Of a stretch of DNA of 64,000 nucleotides, positions 1 through 12,000 are shown in pieces. The notes beneath the pieces were generated by a model. It was not told the origin of the DNA, did no database searches, and worked only from the letters and a program-made list of their open reading frames with translations. Within the stretch, counting starts at the first letter, position 1; the number at the start of each line of letters is the position of its first letter. The DNA comes from Bedellia somnulentella (lineage: Eukaryota > Arthropoda > Insecta > Lepidoptera > Bedelliidae), in contig OY755175.1 of assembly GCA_963576735.1 (NCBI GenBank), forward strand, positions 15,454,401-15,518,400, written 5' to 3'. Both the position numbers and the translations under genes were made by a program.

Positions 1-190
1 AGATTATATTTTTAGTTCCCATTGGGCTAAGCAGAGACTATCGATCGCCGCTTTGTGCGATCTCTGGCAAATCTCTCTAGCTTCGTTCACATCCATCAAC
101 CTCTTCATGCATACTCTATAATTCTTCATACTTCAGACACCTGCTTTTTTGAACACATTCTCTATTTGGCCCAAAGTGGTCCTCCGAGTA
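1..190 (-). mobile_element. RTE-type LINE 3' end fragment
   Basis: Reverse complement of the terminal RTE segment found repeatedly here (KRLMDVNEAREICQDRTKW-like, then 'CCCAATGGG'). Truncated at the window edge and broken by stops. Confidence 0.7.
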
Positions 191-604
191 ATATGAATTA
201 AAATATAATACGAGTATAATACGTAGTCCGTTCTCGTGTGGAGACAAGGGTGTAAATCCCGGGACTCAAAATAGCGTGGCATTTTGAAATTGAACTTGAA
301 TTTTGATGTTTTCATATTTTTTATACTGAGTACTGCTACAATCTATTTGTGTCACTTTGTTGTATGAATTATAAATAGACACCCCTTTAAACACTCATTG
401 TTTTTCTATACCTCGGCAATAAAACTCAATTGATTGAAACTATGAAAACCTAAGTTTATAAATATAAACCCAAGTTAAATAGTTTAAATTATTGTTACGA
501 AATTCATTTATTCAAACAACAAATAGTATATAATTAACTAGCATCACTGTGCCTGTGACGTTCATAAGATTATACTTTTCTCTAACGTTTTGAGTAGTCA
601 TCAG

Positions 605-753
605 AAGGGCAAGCACGAGCCGTGTTTAAACTAGTTATCGCGTGGGATAAAGCAGCCATCTCTTACGCACTTACTTGGTATCGTATACTGCGTAAGAGAT
701 GGCTGCTTTATCCCACGCGATAACTAGTTTAAACACGGCTCGTGCTTGCCCTT
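605..753. repeat. Perfect 65-bp hairpin
   Basis: The left arm 605-669 and right arm 689-753 are exact reverse complements with a 19-base loop. The arms start AAGGGCAAGCACGAGCCGTG. No ORF or known element recognised inside. Confidence 0.95.
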
Positions 754-3700
754 TAATGTTGTCTAAATGTTGCACATTAGTGCCAGCAATGTCTTCTAGA
801 CATGCGCATAACGCTTCAGTGAAAAGAACTTAGTTCATTTAGTTCCTTCACTTCAAAGAACTACTTCGCGAATGTAGTCCAGTAGTCCACTTCGTTCAGC
901 GGCTCATTAGACTCCTTCAGAGCCGTTGGACTAAATGAACTACAGAACGAATTGGACTAAATGAAGAGATTGAGTTGGAAAGATGAAGCGGTTCTTGCGT
1001 TCTCGTATCTTTCTTATAACATTCGCTAGTTCGGAAATGAAAAAAATGATGCTTTTGATAATGTTTAATTAATAAGTCCCATATTTTGTATTACTTGTAT
1101 TTAATTTTGCAGAAATATAGTAATTTATCATGAAGTATCAGTAAGAATAAATATCTCGATTGTCCTCCATACTTTTCAGGCTTAGGACTGACAACCAAAA
1201 CATAAATAATATTTTCACTATTAGAAAATAAACATTAAAAACTCATTGACGGGTCTCGAACCTCATATTTATGTTTTTGTATTTGTGTAAACGAATCGTG
1301 ATTTAGCAGCAAATAAATATAGGTCTTAACACCGTGTGTAGAGAGTTATTTTCCCCTACGCGAGCACAGCAATGCATAAGTGAGGTGAACTAATAAGGTG
1401 TCAGTATTAGATTTGCGATCAAACAAATATAGTCTTTAAGTCGATGATCGAAGATTGTTTTTCGCCTGACGGCGTAGTGAAGTATTAAGTGAAGGAATAA
1501 GGTGGACTAATAAGCGAGTGAAGGAAGGAATGGTTTGCATTTTCAACTGAAGGCATTCAAAAGAAGCATTCATTCGCGAACTACACACCTCTAATGTCTT
1601 CATTGTAGAAGAACGTAACGTACACAAGCGCTTGCGTTTTCGCGCCATAAATGCACACTTGTGTTATCACACACACTCTGTAATATTTTATAGTCATATC
1701 TGTGGATATGTAAAACTTATTTTAAAGATGTTTTATCTATTTCTGTTCTGATATTTTTCAAGTGCTACCTTAACTCAAGGCTATAAATTCCATAATGGGT
1801 TATACAACAAAAAAACATCAGCAGTTTTTGTGGCGAAAAGATTGTACACTAAAGAATTGCTGGTGATGGGTCTCCGGTCACATCACACAACAATTTACTG
1901 AATGCCCTATTTATCTCAGTCGCCTCATACGACACCCATAGGAAAAATGGGTGAGTTAATATAAAGCTGACACTACACAGCAATTTTCTAAATAGCATAA
2001 TCTTAGTGTAAGAATACTATTTACATCATTGTCCAAGAATAAATGAGAAATATCTACGTACATATTTCGGTTTATTTCCAGAGCGCCATTTATCCAAACA
2101 GTAAATGTCGTATACAGAAAATTATCCATGCAATATAAATAAAAAAAAACAAGTTTCACAATTAGTGCAAAACTAAAAATGGCCTTAAATCTATCTTGAA
2201 GTAATTAAAACATTCCTGCAATCCATAATATCCAATAATTCCGGAAAATTAATGAAGTCATCCTCTAAAACTGTCGACAATCGCGTCGTTCGTGAGTTGC
2301 CAAAATTGATATTCAAGTAGTAACCCAGCCCGGCCGTACCCAGCCCCGGGTGTATATCACCAAGCTGGCATGCCTCCAGGTGTTCGCCGGAATCCATCAT
2401 ATCTTAATTACGTCTGGAACAACACCTGCTACAATAACCAGCCGATTTCGAATGAAAGACTTATATAAGTGTTTAAGTTTCGGCGCCTTCCCTCAGGCTC
2501 GTTAATCAAGTACTTTATTGCCAAGCGGTTTTGATAAGATTTTATGGGTGCTGTTTGCACTGGATCCATTCGAGTTCTTTTATTGTTTCACGTAGATAGT
2601 ATTTTCATTGTTTTAACCCACATTTACGTGGCACTATTTTAAAGTGATTGCATTCAGGGTATTTTGAACTAAACTCTGAATATGTTTTTTGTTAACGGAC
2701 AGACATACAAATCAAACTTTATGGTATGACAATTAATAAAACTAGCCTGATTTAGACCACAGCTATGTTATTTTTTATTTTACCATCCCAATATGTTTAA
2801 CCGTATGCATGCCGTATGCATTTCCATATTCCAATACCGACACAACCAAAGAGATATCAGTCGAATTTATGAAAGCCGTACCCATGAGATCGTGCGTTTA
2901 ACTGCAATTGGGGTTAAAGAAAACAACTAATTTTAAATACATCCGTTATGTTATTTTATTTTGATCATTCGCATTAGAACATTATTCACTTCAATATCCT
3001 CCAGTGCCAACATAAATATGTCCCAGGTTTAAATTGCAAAGAGTTGAAATCAAATGCATCAAGTGAAAGCGTTTTAATTATTTTCATGGAGCTGTTAATG
3101 TAATTAGTCGGAGCCACTACGGGCCCAGTTATGTCGTTACGTAGGCTCCGTAATTGAATAACGCTTTGGGCGTCAGCCAGGCTCTGCAGGAGGAATTCAG
3201 GCGCTATCATTCTTGGGAAAAACTATTTGGGAAATGTTTCGGTTGTGTTCATTATGTATGTTAAAATTTTATGCTTGTGAATGTTAAACTTTTAGTATTG
3301 GATAGTGTTAGTGGTGGTTTACGTTTGTTCCATAAACCAGGTACGAAAATAATTTGGAAAATGCCACAGCCACTGCCTTGTCTGTTATAATTTATGTTTT
3401 TGTGTTGTGTGCTATAAAAAAAAATTTACGTCATTTATTAACATAAAGTGTCACATCGTTCACATTCACAATTTATTCAGCAATAAAAAGAGGGATAGAT
3501 AAGAATCACGCGAAGCATCAAGTTCGGTTCCTAAATCTGAAAACTCTGAAACAAAACCAAAACTTTCCGACTAAGTATACCAAGATATAAGAGTGAAAAG
3601 GGTGATATTTTGTTAAACTTTTATAGACTCAGATGAAGAGCCCGACTGCACTTATCAGCGGAGTGTATTAATCTGAAATATGTGTGAAATTGTGTTTCAT

Positions 3701-4077
3701 TTATACAAATTGCAAACAGCTTGTAAATGATTGGAACGAAGCGATAAGATTACCTTATTGAAATATACGTTTCCTTTACGAAAACACCTAGTTGTGTTTT
3801 CATTATATTAAAGCGATTACTTCAGTAAATATGTTACGTCTTTTTTAATATTTCTTCAGGCGCGACTGGGTACTATATTGAATGATAACGCGGTATTGGG
3901 CTGGAACCGACACGTGACTAGAAACTACAATGAGGGATCCTAGCCGCGAGTCGGGCCTAAGCGGTTATGTAACTTTCGAAACTATAATACTGTATAAACA
4001 ATGCTACTGTGTAAACATTACATAAATTATATATAAGGCGATTATTTAATTAAAGTGGTTTTTTTGTTGGGAGGACA
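754..4077. other. No gene seen; scattered repeat scraps
   Basis: AT-rich. 800-960 and 1390-1650 hold related words (GGACTAAATGAA, GAACTAATAAG) suggesting an old element. Frames at 2400-2191 and 3210-2986 (- strand; 69 and 74 codons) are open but unrecognised and lack splice or poly(A) support. Confidence 0.5.
1860..1981 (-). mobile_element. SINE-like repeat, degenerate fragment
   Basis: Contains the reverse complements of GGAGACCCATCACC, GAGGCGACT and GTAGTGTCAGCTT in order, with the middle deleted. Confidence 0.6.
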
Positions 4078-4258
4078 CCTATGGACCAAATCGAAATCAA
4101 AAAGACAGGCCTCTGCAGTATGAAGAATAAAATAGCATGTATGATAAGATTGATGGATGCAAACGAAGCTAGAGAAGTGTGCCAGGATCGTACAAAGTGG
4201 CGATCGATAGTCTCTGCCCACCCCAATGGGAAATATTGGCTTGAGTATATGTATGTAT
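4078..4258 (+). mobile_element. RTE-type LINE 3' end fragment
   Basis: Reads MKNKIACMIRLMDANEAREV then CQDRTKWRSIVSAHPNGKY and ends in GAGTATATGTATGTAT. A 5'-truncated copy, typical of target-primed insertion. Confidence 0.8.
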
Positions 4259-4479
4259 CTATGTTAAAGTTGTTTTTACTTGTATTGCTGGCCAAGTTGT
4301 AAATTTAATAAAACGAATGGAAAAGAACATGATATAACAAGATCAAAAAGAGGTGTTTTACCAAACAAACTCAACGGATAAAAACCTATTTTTGCCCATG
4401 ATTGATTAAAAAGGCAATCGCTATCGCAACACTGTTTAAAGTTATTATAATTAAGAAGAAAGTACAAAAACAAAAAAAA

Positions 4480-5040
4480 TAAAGAAATTTTATCCTCAAT
4501 AAAGGATTTCGTTTAGTAGTTTCGGGGCCGCAGTGCAGGACAGATCAAGCAGTTAGCCGAACTGTCGGTATTAACTGCTTGGATCTGACATATATCTCCG
4601 GGTTGTCAACCGCTAGAAGCAGTTAAAGAAAGAAAGAAATTAATTAATATTTTTTAATCGTAAAGTGAGAATATACTTTTAAAGAACCTACTTATAACTT
4701 TAACATGCTATAAATTTAAAATTAATATTACACTTCTAATGTACTTATCGACGATAATTAAAAAAACTACACTACAACACCCACAAGTATAACTACCTAG
4801 TCACACACACACATATAATTAACGCAATACATATAACAAAAAATATATATTATTATTAAGACACCTAGTTATTTAAGCTAATCTTTGTTATCTAATGTTT
4901 AAATTTAAATGTTCTTTTGTTAATTATTTTAAGACATTGCAGTGCCCTTGCAGGGCTCATGTTACGGCTACTTCTATAAATTGTACCACCTATGTATACC
5001 ACATGAAGCAATAAATAAATATGAATATGAATGTGAATAT
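4480..5040 (+). mobile_element. Possible LINE 3' end with (GAATAT)n tail
   Basis: A non-coding block ending GCAATAAATAAATATGAATA and further GAATAT/GAATGTGAATAT units, resembling a non-LTR element's 3' end. No coding part seen. Confidence 0.4.
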
Positions 5041-6559
5041 GTATGTCCTTACTAAAGAAATGGTCACTGCCTCAGGGTATTTCTACAAGTACTGGTTACT
5101 CCAATTTGACAGATCGTGAAGAAGTCCATTCTGATTAAACTTAAAGTATTAATATATGATACTTACGCCAAAAACAAAGTCTAACAAACTCAAACAAATC
5201 CGCATTGCAGAAGATATTTCGTATCTCATTTCGGCTGATGTAAACACTACTTCCGCAAAAACTAGACAATTCTTTGCGAGATAAATAAGACGCTTGCTCA
5301 AAGCCCAATTGCCGTTCAAGCTCACTTAGTGGGGTCTATTGCAGGTCATTAATTTAGCTGCAGAGCTGCAACTTTTGGCCACGAAATTTATGTCGCATTT
5401 GCGGAGACTAGTCCGTTCATTTGTAAACATCAGAATACAGTTCAAATAACAAAACGCGAAAAAGTTGCGGAACTGTTAGTCTTTCCTTTTTTGCTTTTTT
5501 GTAGCGTTTTTAAACGGTTGCGGAGATTTGGTGTAGTTTTTTTGTTAAAGCTTCGGGCGCTGCAATGTTTTTCAAATATTATCTGAATCTATTGAAAGAG
5601 TATTTTTACGTGGAATTCTATTTTAACCATACATATATAATATACTCGTGCAGTCAGTTCTCATTGGCGCAGTGACTAGCGATCACGTTTTGGGACGATC
5701 TTGACAAACCACGGCATATGCATTCCTCAATGTTTTCATGTAATAGGTAATTTTATTTATTATCTAAAGATGTCCACTGATGATGTGATATAATAATAGT
5801 ATTATAATCTAATCAAGTGTTTCAATTATAAAGGTGGTTCTGTCGTATTTTCAAAAACCAGATTAATTAGACCAACATTTTAAACTCTGCGGGATCTTAG
5901 CTTTCTAAATGTTTTATTTTTGTTACAAAAGTGGAGCGTTTTTAAATTCATAATTATATGAGAAATGTATTGAAAATATTTGTTTCAAACAATAATCCGA
6001 ATTTATATCGTTAGTCATTCTATCGCTAATTCATCTCCTCAATAAAATAAAACTACTAGCAATAAAGTAAATTAGCGAATAAATTGGCTGCCCCGAAACT
6101 GATAACAGTCAGCACAAATGGAATAAGAAATCGTCTCTAGAAAATTCGTAGGAAACCCGAACGCAATCTGCAATTAACCCTCTCATTGTCTGGCTGAAAA
6201 AGTCAGCATTATTCTCCGCTCAAAGCTGTTGAGTATTGGACAGAATAATACTGATATACCCTAAAAATAACCATGATATAATCAATACTATAATAATTTC
6301 TAACTGATTAAATAAAAGTTAGCATCAATCTCTATAAGTATAAAGAGGTTACGACTTTTATTTCTATAATACTTGCAGAATAAAATTCGGGAAAAAATCG
6401 GCTTCAGTTCAATTATAATTTGTTATTTGTGATTGGAAAAAAAAGTACTTCAAAGGCAAAGAATATATGAATTAGGAAAAAAAACATAAGGCACAGAAAT
6501 TACTGAGTTAGTAATCAGACAGACCGACAAAAGTCAACATATATCATTATGAAATATTT
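5041..6559. other. No gene or clear element seen
   Basis: AT-rich sequence with no long frame, tRNA or recognised repeat. Confidence 0.5.
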
Positions 6560-6712
6560 ATATAGCACAGGTTACCCTTTATTAGGTATCGGTTGTACCA
6601 TTAATTAAGTACTATTGTGAAATACAGCTCTGTTCATATTATTACTTTACTGTATAGACTGTAATATTACAATTTTTTGGAAATAAAGATTTATTATTAT
6701 TATTATTAGAAC
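6560..6712 (+). mobile_element. Possible LINE 3' end with (TTA)n tail
   Basis: Ends GGAAATAAAGATTTATTATT followed by ATTATTATT, a tail common on CR1-like elements in moths. No coding part. Confidence 0.4.
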
Positions 6713-6740
6713 AGTAAAAAGATGAATAACTTAATAATGT

Positions 6741-6998
6741 GCTGTGTAGTGTCGGCTTAGAATAGCACTACCCCGATTCTTCCGGCGGGTGTACGTAAGA
6801 GGCGACTATCGGTATTTGGGCTTTAAAGGGATTTTTGGGCGATGCGGTTGGAGACCCATCACCAACAACCTTTATTTTACCATCTTTTCCCCACTTAACT
6901 TTCCAAAAGTGGCTTAGTAATTTCTGATTCCTTAGCTCTGGCTACCCCATCTAGAGATTTACAGCCGTGAGTATATGTATGTATGTATGTATGTATGT
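6741..6998 (+). mobile_element. SINE-like repeat 'GTGTAGTG', near full length
   Basis: Starts TGTGTAGTGTCGGCTTAGAA and ends AGCCGTGAGTATATGTATG with a (TATG)n tail. Non-coding, about 250 bp. Insertions elsewhere in the window carry 12-13 bp target duplications, so it moves by target-primed reverse transcription. Confidence 0.85.
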
Positions 6999-7176
6999 GA
7001 TCCGACTTAAATTATTCATAGACCAAGCGTTCGGTAACCAATAACGACTATACTTTAATTTAAATCCCTATTTACTTCATACAAAACTGTCTGATTATGG
7101 AGGTTGAATTAGAAACTCAAACTCTATGTAATAATAGCCGTAACCGGAATAATTTCACCTTATAATTTTCTTTAAC

Positions 7177-7350
7177 GGTATTGGGGCTTTTAAGGAAATT
7201 TTTGGGCGATGCGGTTGGAGACCCATCACCAAAAACCTTTATTTCACCATCTTTTCCCCTAGCAACTTCCAAAAGTGTCTGAGGAATTTCTGATTCCCTA
7301 GCTCTGGTTACCCCTTCAAGGATTCACCGTGAGTATATGTATGTATGTAT
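7177..7350 (+). mobile_element. SINE-like repeat, 5'-truncated
   Basis: Shares the segment from CGGTATTGGGGCTTTTAAGG through the (TATG)n tail; the 5' third is missing. Confidence 0.8.
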
Positions 7351-7726
7351 AGATTTTAAACAGAATTTAATTAAATGCTGAAAATAAATGATACAAGCAA
7401 TATACGTTCAGTGACGTGTAGCAAATAAAAACCTTAATACTTTTCATATGTACAAATACATTCAGGAACACATTTATAGCTCAAATAAATAACGCATTTC
7501 TTCGATATACGATACAAGAAACAATATTTATAATGATATCAAGTAACTTGAATTTTTATTGAGTCGTAAAATTGGAATCTAATGTGCCGATGTTGATGTA
7601 GAAGTTGCGCGCGGGGTTGGCTCGACTCCAACTTGCCATACTTATTTATAAGAGTAACATGAAATTAAGAGCAACTAGCATTAGTCAAAAGTATGTTACT
7701 TTAAGCTACAATAAACAACTTAGATT

Positions 7727-7927
7727 TTACATAACATAAACATAAAGGTTCACGCCGAATATCCCGAAGGGGTTGGCAGAGGTACTAATACTTACTAATA
7801 GTATAAGTGACAAAGTCACGTGATGTTCAGAGTACTCATGATTGCATGGACAGTGTATTCACGTGACAAGGGGCAGGTCTATCGCGTGTACGAATACACT
7901 GTCACATGACTGATTAAAACTCATCAT
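7727..7927 (-). mobile_element. tRNA-derived SINE, 3' part
   Basis: Decayed copy of the same family (TTCACGCCGAATATCCCGAA ... GAATACACTGTCACATGAC). No head seen. Confidence 0.7.
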
Positions 7928-8251
7928 CAACTCTCGTTTTCTCGTTGCTATAATATTTTTCTAGAATTACTTGTAATTCGATAGTTTTAAATCTCAGCAG
8001 GATAATAAATAATTAGGTCTTCCACAATAATAGAAAACTAATTATTGTGTACGAAGTATCTTCTTTTATATTTTTAATTAGTTTAAAAATGCTTCTATAA
8101 TCATTCGTTACGTACGAATCATCTTTCACTAACTCGCTAGTTATTGTTCAAATAAAGCGTCAATAACCATGTACATTTAACAATCACCTAAAATCCGAAT
8201 AGTAGATATAAATTCAAACGAACGGCAGTCAAAGTTTGTTAAAAGCACACT

Positions 8252-8451
8252 NNNNNNNNNNNNNNNNNNNNNNNNNNNNNNNNNNNNNNNNNNNNNNNNN
8301 NNNNNNNNNNNNNNNNNNNNNNNNNNNNNNNNNNNNNNNNNNNNNNNNNNNNNNNNNNNNNNNNNNNNNNNNNNNNNNNNNNNNNNNNNNNNNNNNNNNN
8401 NNNNNNNNNNNNNNNNNNNNNNNNNNNNNNNNNNNNNNNNNNNNNNNNNNN
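8252..8451. other. Assembly gap (200 N)
   Basis: Exactly 200 unknown bases, probably a scaffold gap of nominal size. It lies about 400 bases upstream of the GC-rich first coding exon, so promoter or untranslated-exon sequence could be missing. Confidence 1.
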
Positions 8452-8856
8452 AAAACAAATTTTGCAGGGCCCTTTGGCAGGGTCGCAATGCAACTAGGAT
8501 TTTTAAAACAGCAACTTTCACCTCAGTTTAATTTGGCTTACATACAATAATAAAATTAACTCGACAAATTAAGATGAACCAAATAATGACATTATAAATA
8601 GAAACAGGCTGACGATACGAGATGATGGGTTTTATGCTTCTGAAATGAAAATGATGGATCTTAAAGTTGTGGTTACTGTTTCACTATAGTTTTATTACTG
8701 ACGCATACATTTTACAACTTACTAATTAAGACAATGACGGGAGGGGGTGTGTGGTGCGCTCATACTACACTATACTACGGCGAAACTAAGTACCTACTTA
8801 TCAAAAACTTAAAACAATAACCACGGACCACTCATCTATATTTTTTCCATCCACAG

Positions 8857-8952
8857 TGATGGGGCGCAGTTGTTCGGCGGTCGCATGGTCAGAAGCGCGG
8901 GCGGCGCAGGTAGCGGGCGCGGCAGCGTAGCGCGGCGCGGTGGCGCGCGCAC
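8857..8952 (+). other. DPP10-like 5' leader with upstream ORFs
   Basis: A pyrimidine tract and acceptor-like TTTTTTCCATCCACAG ends at 8856, so the first coding exon probably starts at 8857 and is spliced from an untranslated exon further upstream. The leader is GC-rich. It carries an ATG at 8859 opening a 23-codon uORF that stops at 8928-8930, and an ATG at 8885 opening an overlapping frame that runs past the main start. An in-frame TAG at 8911-8913 precedes the chosen start at 8953. Confidence 0.5.
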
Positions 8953-9066
8953 ATGCACGCCACCGGCCACACCGACCGCTCGGGCGGCGGCGGCGGCGGC
9001 GGCTCCTGGCGCCTCCCGCCCGACGAGACGCTGCAAGTCGCCGATCCCAAAGCCAAAAACGACGAC
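8953..9066 (+). CDS. DPP10: DPP10-like exon 1 (residues 1-38)
   Basis: Start MHATGHTDRS, then seven Gly codons (GGC repeats) and the cytosolic segment ending KAKNDD. The donor is GTATGT at 9067; phase 0. The start was chosen because it is the only ATG in this frame after the upstream in-frame TAG. Confidence 0.8.
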
Positions 9067-12000
9067 GTATGTATACTTTTGTTAACCGATTCAAAAAAAG
9101 GAGGAGGATTTTTTTATATTTTTTTAATATAATAACAATACATTATCATCAGCTAATAGACATCCGCTGCTGGACATAGGCCTTTCCTTTTTATATTTGA
9201 AAGAAAAAGAAGATTTCCACAATGACTAGTCCTGTGCTCCTCGCATCTATCGGCTTCCCGCAACAAAATTACAATATTATGAGATCGGATGAGAAAAAAC
9301 ATGATTCGTGAAAGGTGCGGTGTAGAAGATTTATTTTGACATTGTAAACAAATAATGTAAAAAATTCGTAAAAAAAAATAGGACAATGCGGTTTGTGCAC
9401 ACTGAGAGAAGGGGTGGTTGTTAATTGGAGAAAGATATTTATAAAGCCAATGTCGACGGTAATATTACAAGAGGACGACCAGGGAGGTTACATTTAGATC
9501 AAATAGAAAATGTGCTTGAGAAGGCTGCTGTCTGAAGTGTGAGGAATAAAAGAGTTTGTTTAAATATATTGATGAATGTAAACGAAGCTTGATAGGTAGG
9601 CCAAGATTGTACAATGTGGCGATCGATAGTTTCTGCCTACCCTAAAGGGAAATAACGGCGTAAGTATATGTATGTATGTATGTCTTTAACTGTAACAAAT
9701 TTTATGCCGATCAAATGGTGAAAATTATTGTGCAACATAAGATTAACCTGCAATTTCACAAAATAGAAATAAATTTTCCTCAGCGGATTATTAGATTATA
9801 TCTATGGAAGAATGTTAATGTAGTCGGGATTTAAGTAAAAAGTTTTATACTTTATATATACTTGAGACAAACTCACAAACCATATTATACTCAAGTGTAC
9901 ATAATGTGCGGCCATTATAATCGATAGATATATTAATTACCCATTTTTTTATTATTTTAGTAAATTTTCTATTCTGTCTTCTATTTAAAAAATATATATT
10001 GTGTCACAGTGTTAGTTACCATATAGTCCTCCGAAACAGCTTGACCGCATTTTATGATTTTTTATATATTTATTCAGTAGCTTTGAAAATCACCTACTAT
10101 CTATAATCATATATTTTCATACTCCAGTGTTTACCCCTTCAGTGTTCAACCCTTTGTTTATCCCTCACATTTTATTTTAATTTTTTTGGACTAGTAATTC
10201 CATAGAAATAATTTATATTGTAAAACAACGTTTGCTGAGTCAGGTAGTATAATACATAGTCAAATAAAACTCGGCTTATTAATTTTACGATAAATATAAA
10301 TAACAGCATAGTTATTTCAGAGACTGTAACCGTATTATTATTCCTAGTCAAAGAATTGTCATCGTGTAGATAAACAACTTTTTTCGTATCTGCCCATCCC
10401 GTCCTAGAAGAAGTCATAAAAAGCTGTACTTCATTATATCAATCTTTTATATATGACCATATGTCCCCTAATTAACTTTAAACAAACTACAGTAAACAAG
10501 ATAAACCTTTAGTTAATATTATTATAAGCCTGTTCATTTAAGATTTCTACGTATATTAAATTGAATTTCAATTTCATGATGGCTAAAATTAGCTTTGAAA
10601 TATGTGTGAATATATTCTCGTCTCAAAATCCTCGACGAAGGCTTGCTCGATCTTCGGTAGACATCATCGAATTTGCATAACGTCAACCTGTGCCATCGCC
10701 CGCGGCAACCTCATTGATATCGGCTTTCAATTTCGCGTCGCTCCCGAACCAGCCACCGCCCCAACATTGTTCTCAAATGCTTCAATAAACATTATCTAAC
10801 ATCTCCCAGACGCGTACGTCTTGAGAAATATATCTAGTATAGAATCGTTAATACATTTTTAAACTTTATTTAATAAAACAATACTTGTTTGAAATTTTAG
10901 GGCCAGTTTCACCACTCACAGATAAACTCTCTGATAGTCTATTCGGCACTTATCTGCCGGATAAACAACAAGTTTCGGTTTCACAGGTCTCAGATAGTAA
11001 TATCTTGCAGATAAACTCCCTGGTATCTTATCAGTCACATCAAGTGATTGTTAAATTCTTATCCGTCAGATAAGAAACTTTATTCACAATTTTTCATAAT
11101 TTACCGCCACTTGTAGACGGTAAGTTATGAAACTGCTTTACCAATGTTTAAATTGTAATGAGAAAGTAAAAAAAAAGTCAAAAAGTTAATTTTTCAAAAT
11201 TAAGTTAAAAACTAACAGTTTTTGAACGTCAAATTTTTTAAATTTATCATTAGTCCGTTGCTTCGGAAGGTGTTTGTAAAGAGAAGAAGCAACAAAGAAA
11301 CTCTTTACATTCACATTTTTTCATTTTTTCAAAACATGGTATGTACAATTTCAGTTTATTAACATTTTTCTACTTTATAAAAGATTTTCTATGCGACAAA
11401 ACCAAACGCTAGTTTGACATATTTAAAATAAATTGCCCATCACAAAAAACCAATCACATAACGTGAGGAGAAAAATCCTCACCAGACAATTATTCCTAGG
11501 AATAACGAGGGAAGATTTATAGCTTTACGGACACGGTCATGTGCGCGTTGGGTCCTTGTCGTTTAAAAAATCTTGAACACTATAGTAAGATTTCTTTAAA
11601 AGCATGGCTTTAATTGCCTTTTTAAAAGATGCCACAGGCAATTCAAATATGTCAGAAGGAAGTTTATTGAACATTTTCAGGGATAGTCCCATAAAGGAGT
11701 TACTTACTTTATTAAGTCTCCACTTCGGTACGTTAAGTTTCTCCTTATTTCGTGTATTAACCGTATGCCTATCACTAAGTTTACTAAATTGGCCTATATT
11801 CTTTTTGGCATACCTACATTAAATTCTCAAATATGTATTGGCAAGGGACAGTTAAAATGCCAATTTCTTTAAATTTTTCGCGCAACGAATACCTCGACCT
11901 CAACATGTAAATAGATCGGATAGCTATCGCTTTTGTAAGACAAAAACTTTATGAACATCAGCCGCTTTACCCCATAATAAAATACCGTACGACATAATAC

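Noticed and set aside
2191..3210. Small genes at 2400-2191 and 3210-2986 (- strand)
   Set aside because: Open for 69 and 74 codons but with no recognised family, no poly(A) or splice support; left as unassigned.
8870..9179. Arginine/alanine-rich frames over exon 1 as proteins
   Set aside because: They are shadows of the GC-rich first exon; only the frame from 8953 continues into exon 2 with a membrane anchor.
10602..10799. GC-richer segment as an extra DPP10 exon
   Set aside because: Exon 1 joins exon 2 in phase without it, and no flanking acceptor/donor pair keeps frame.
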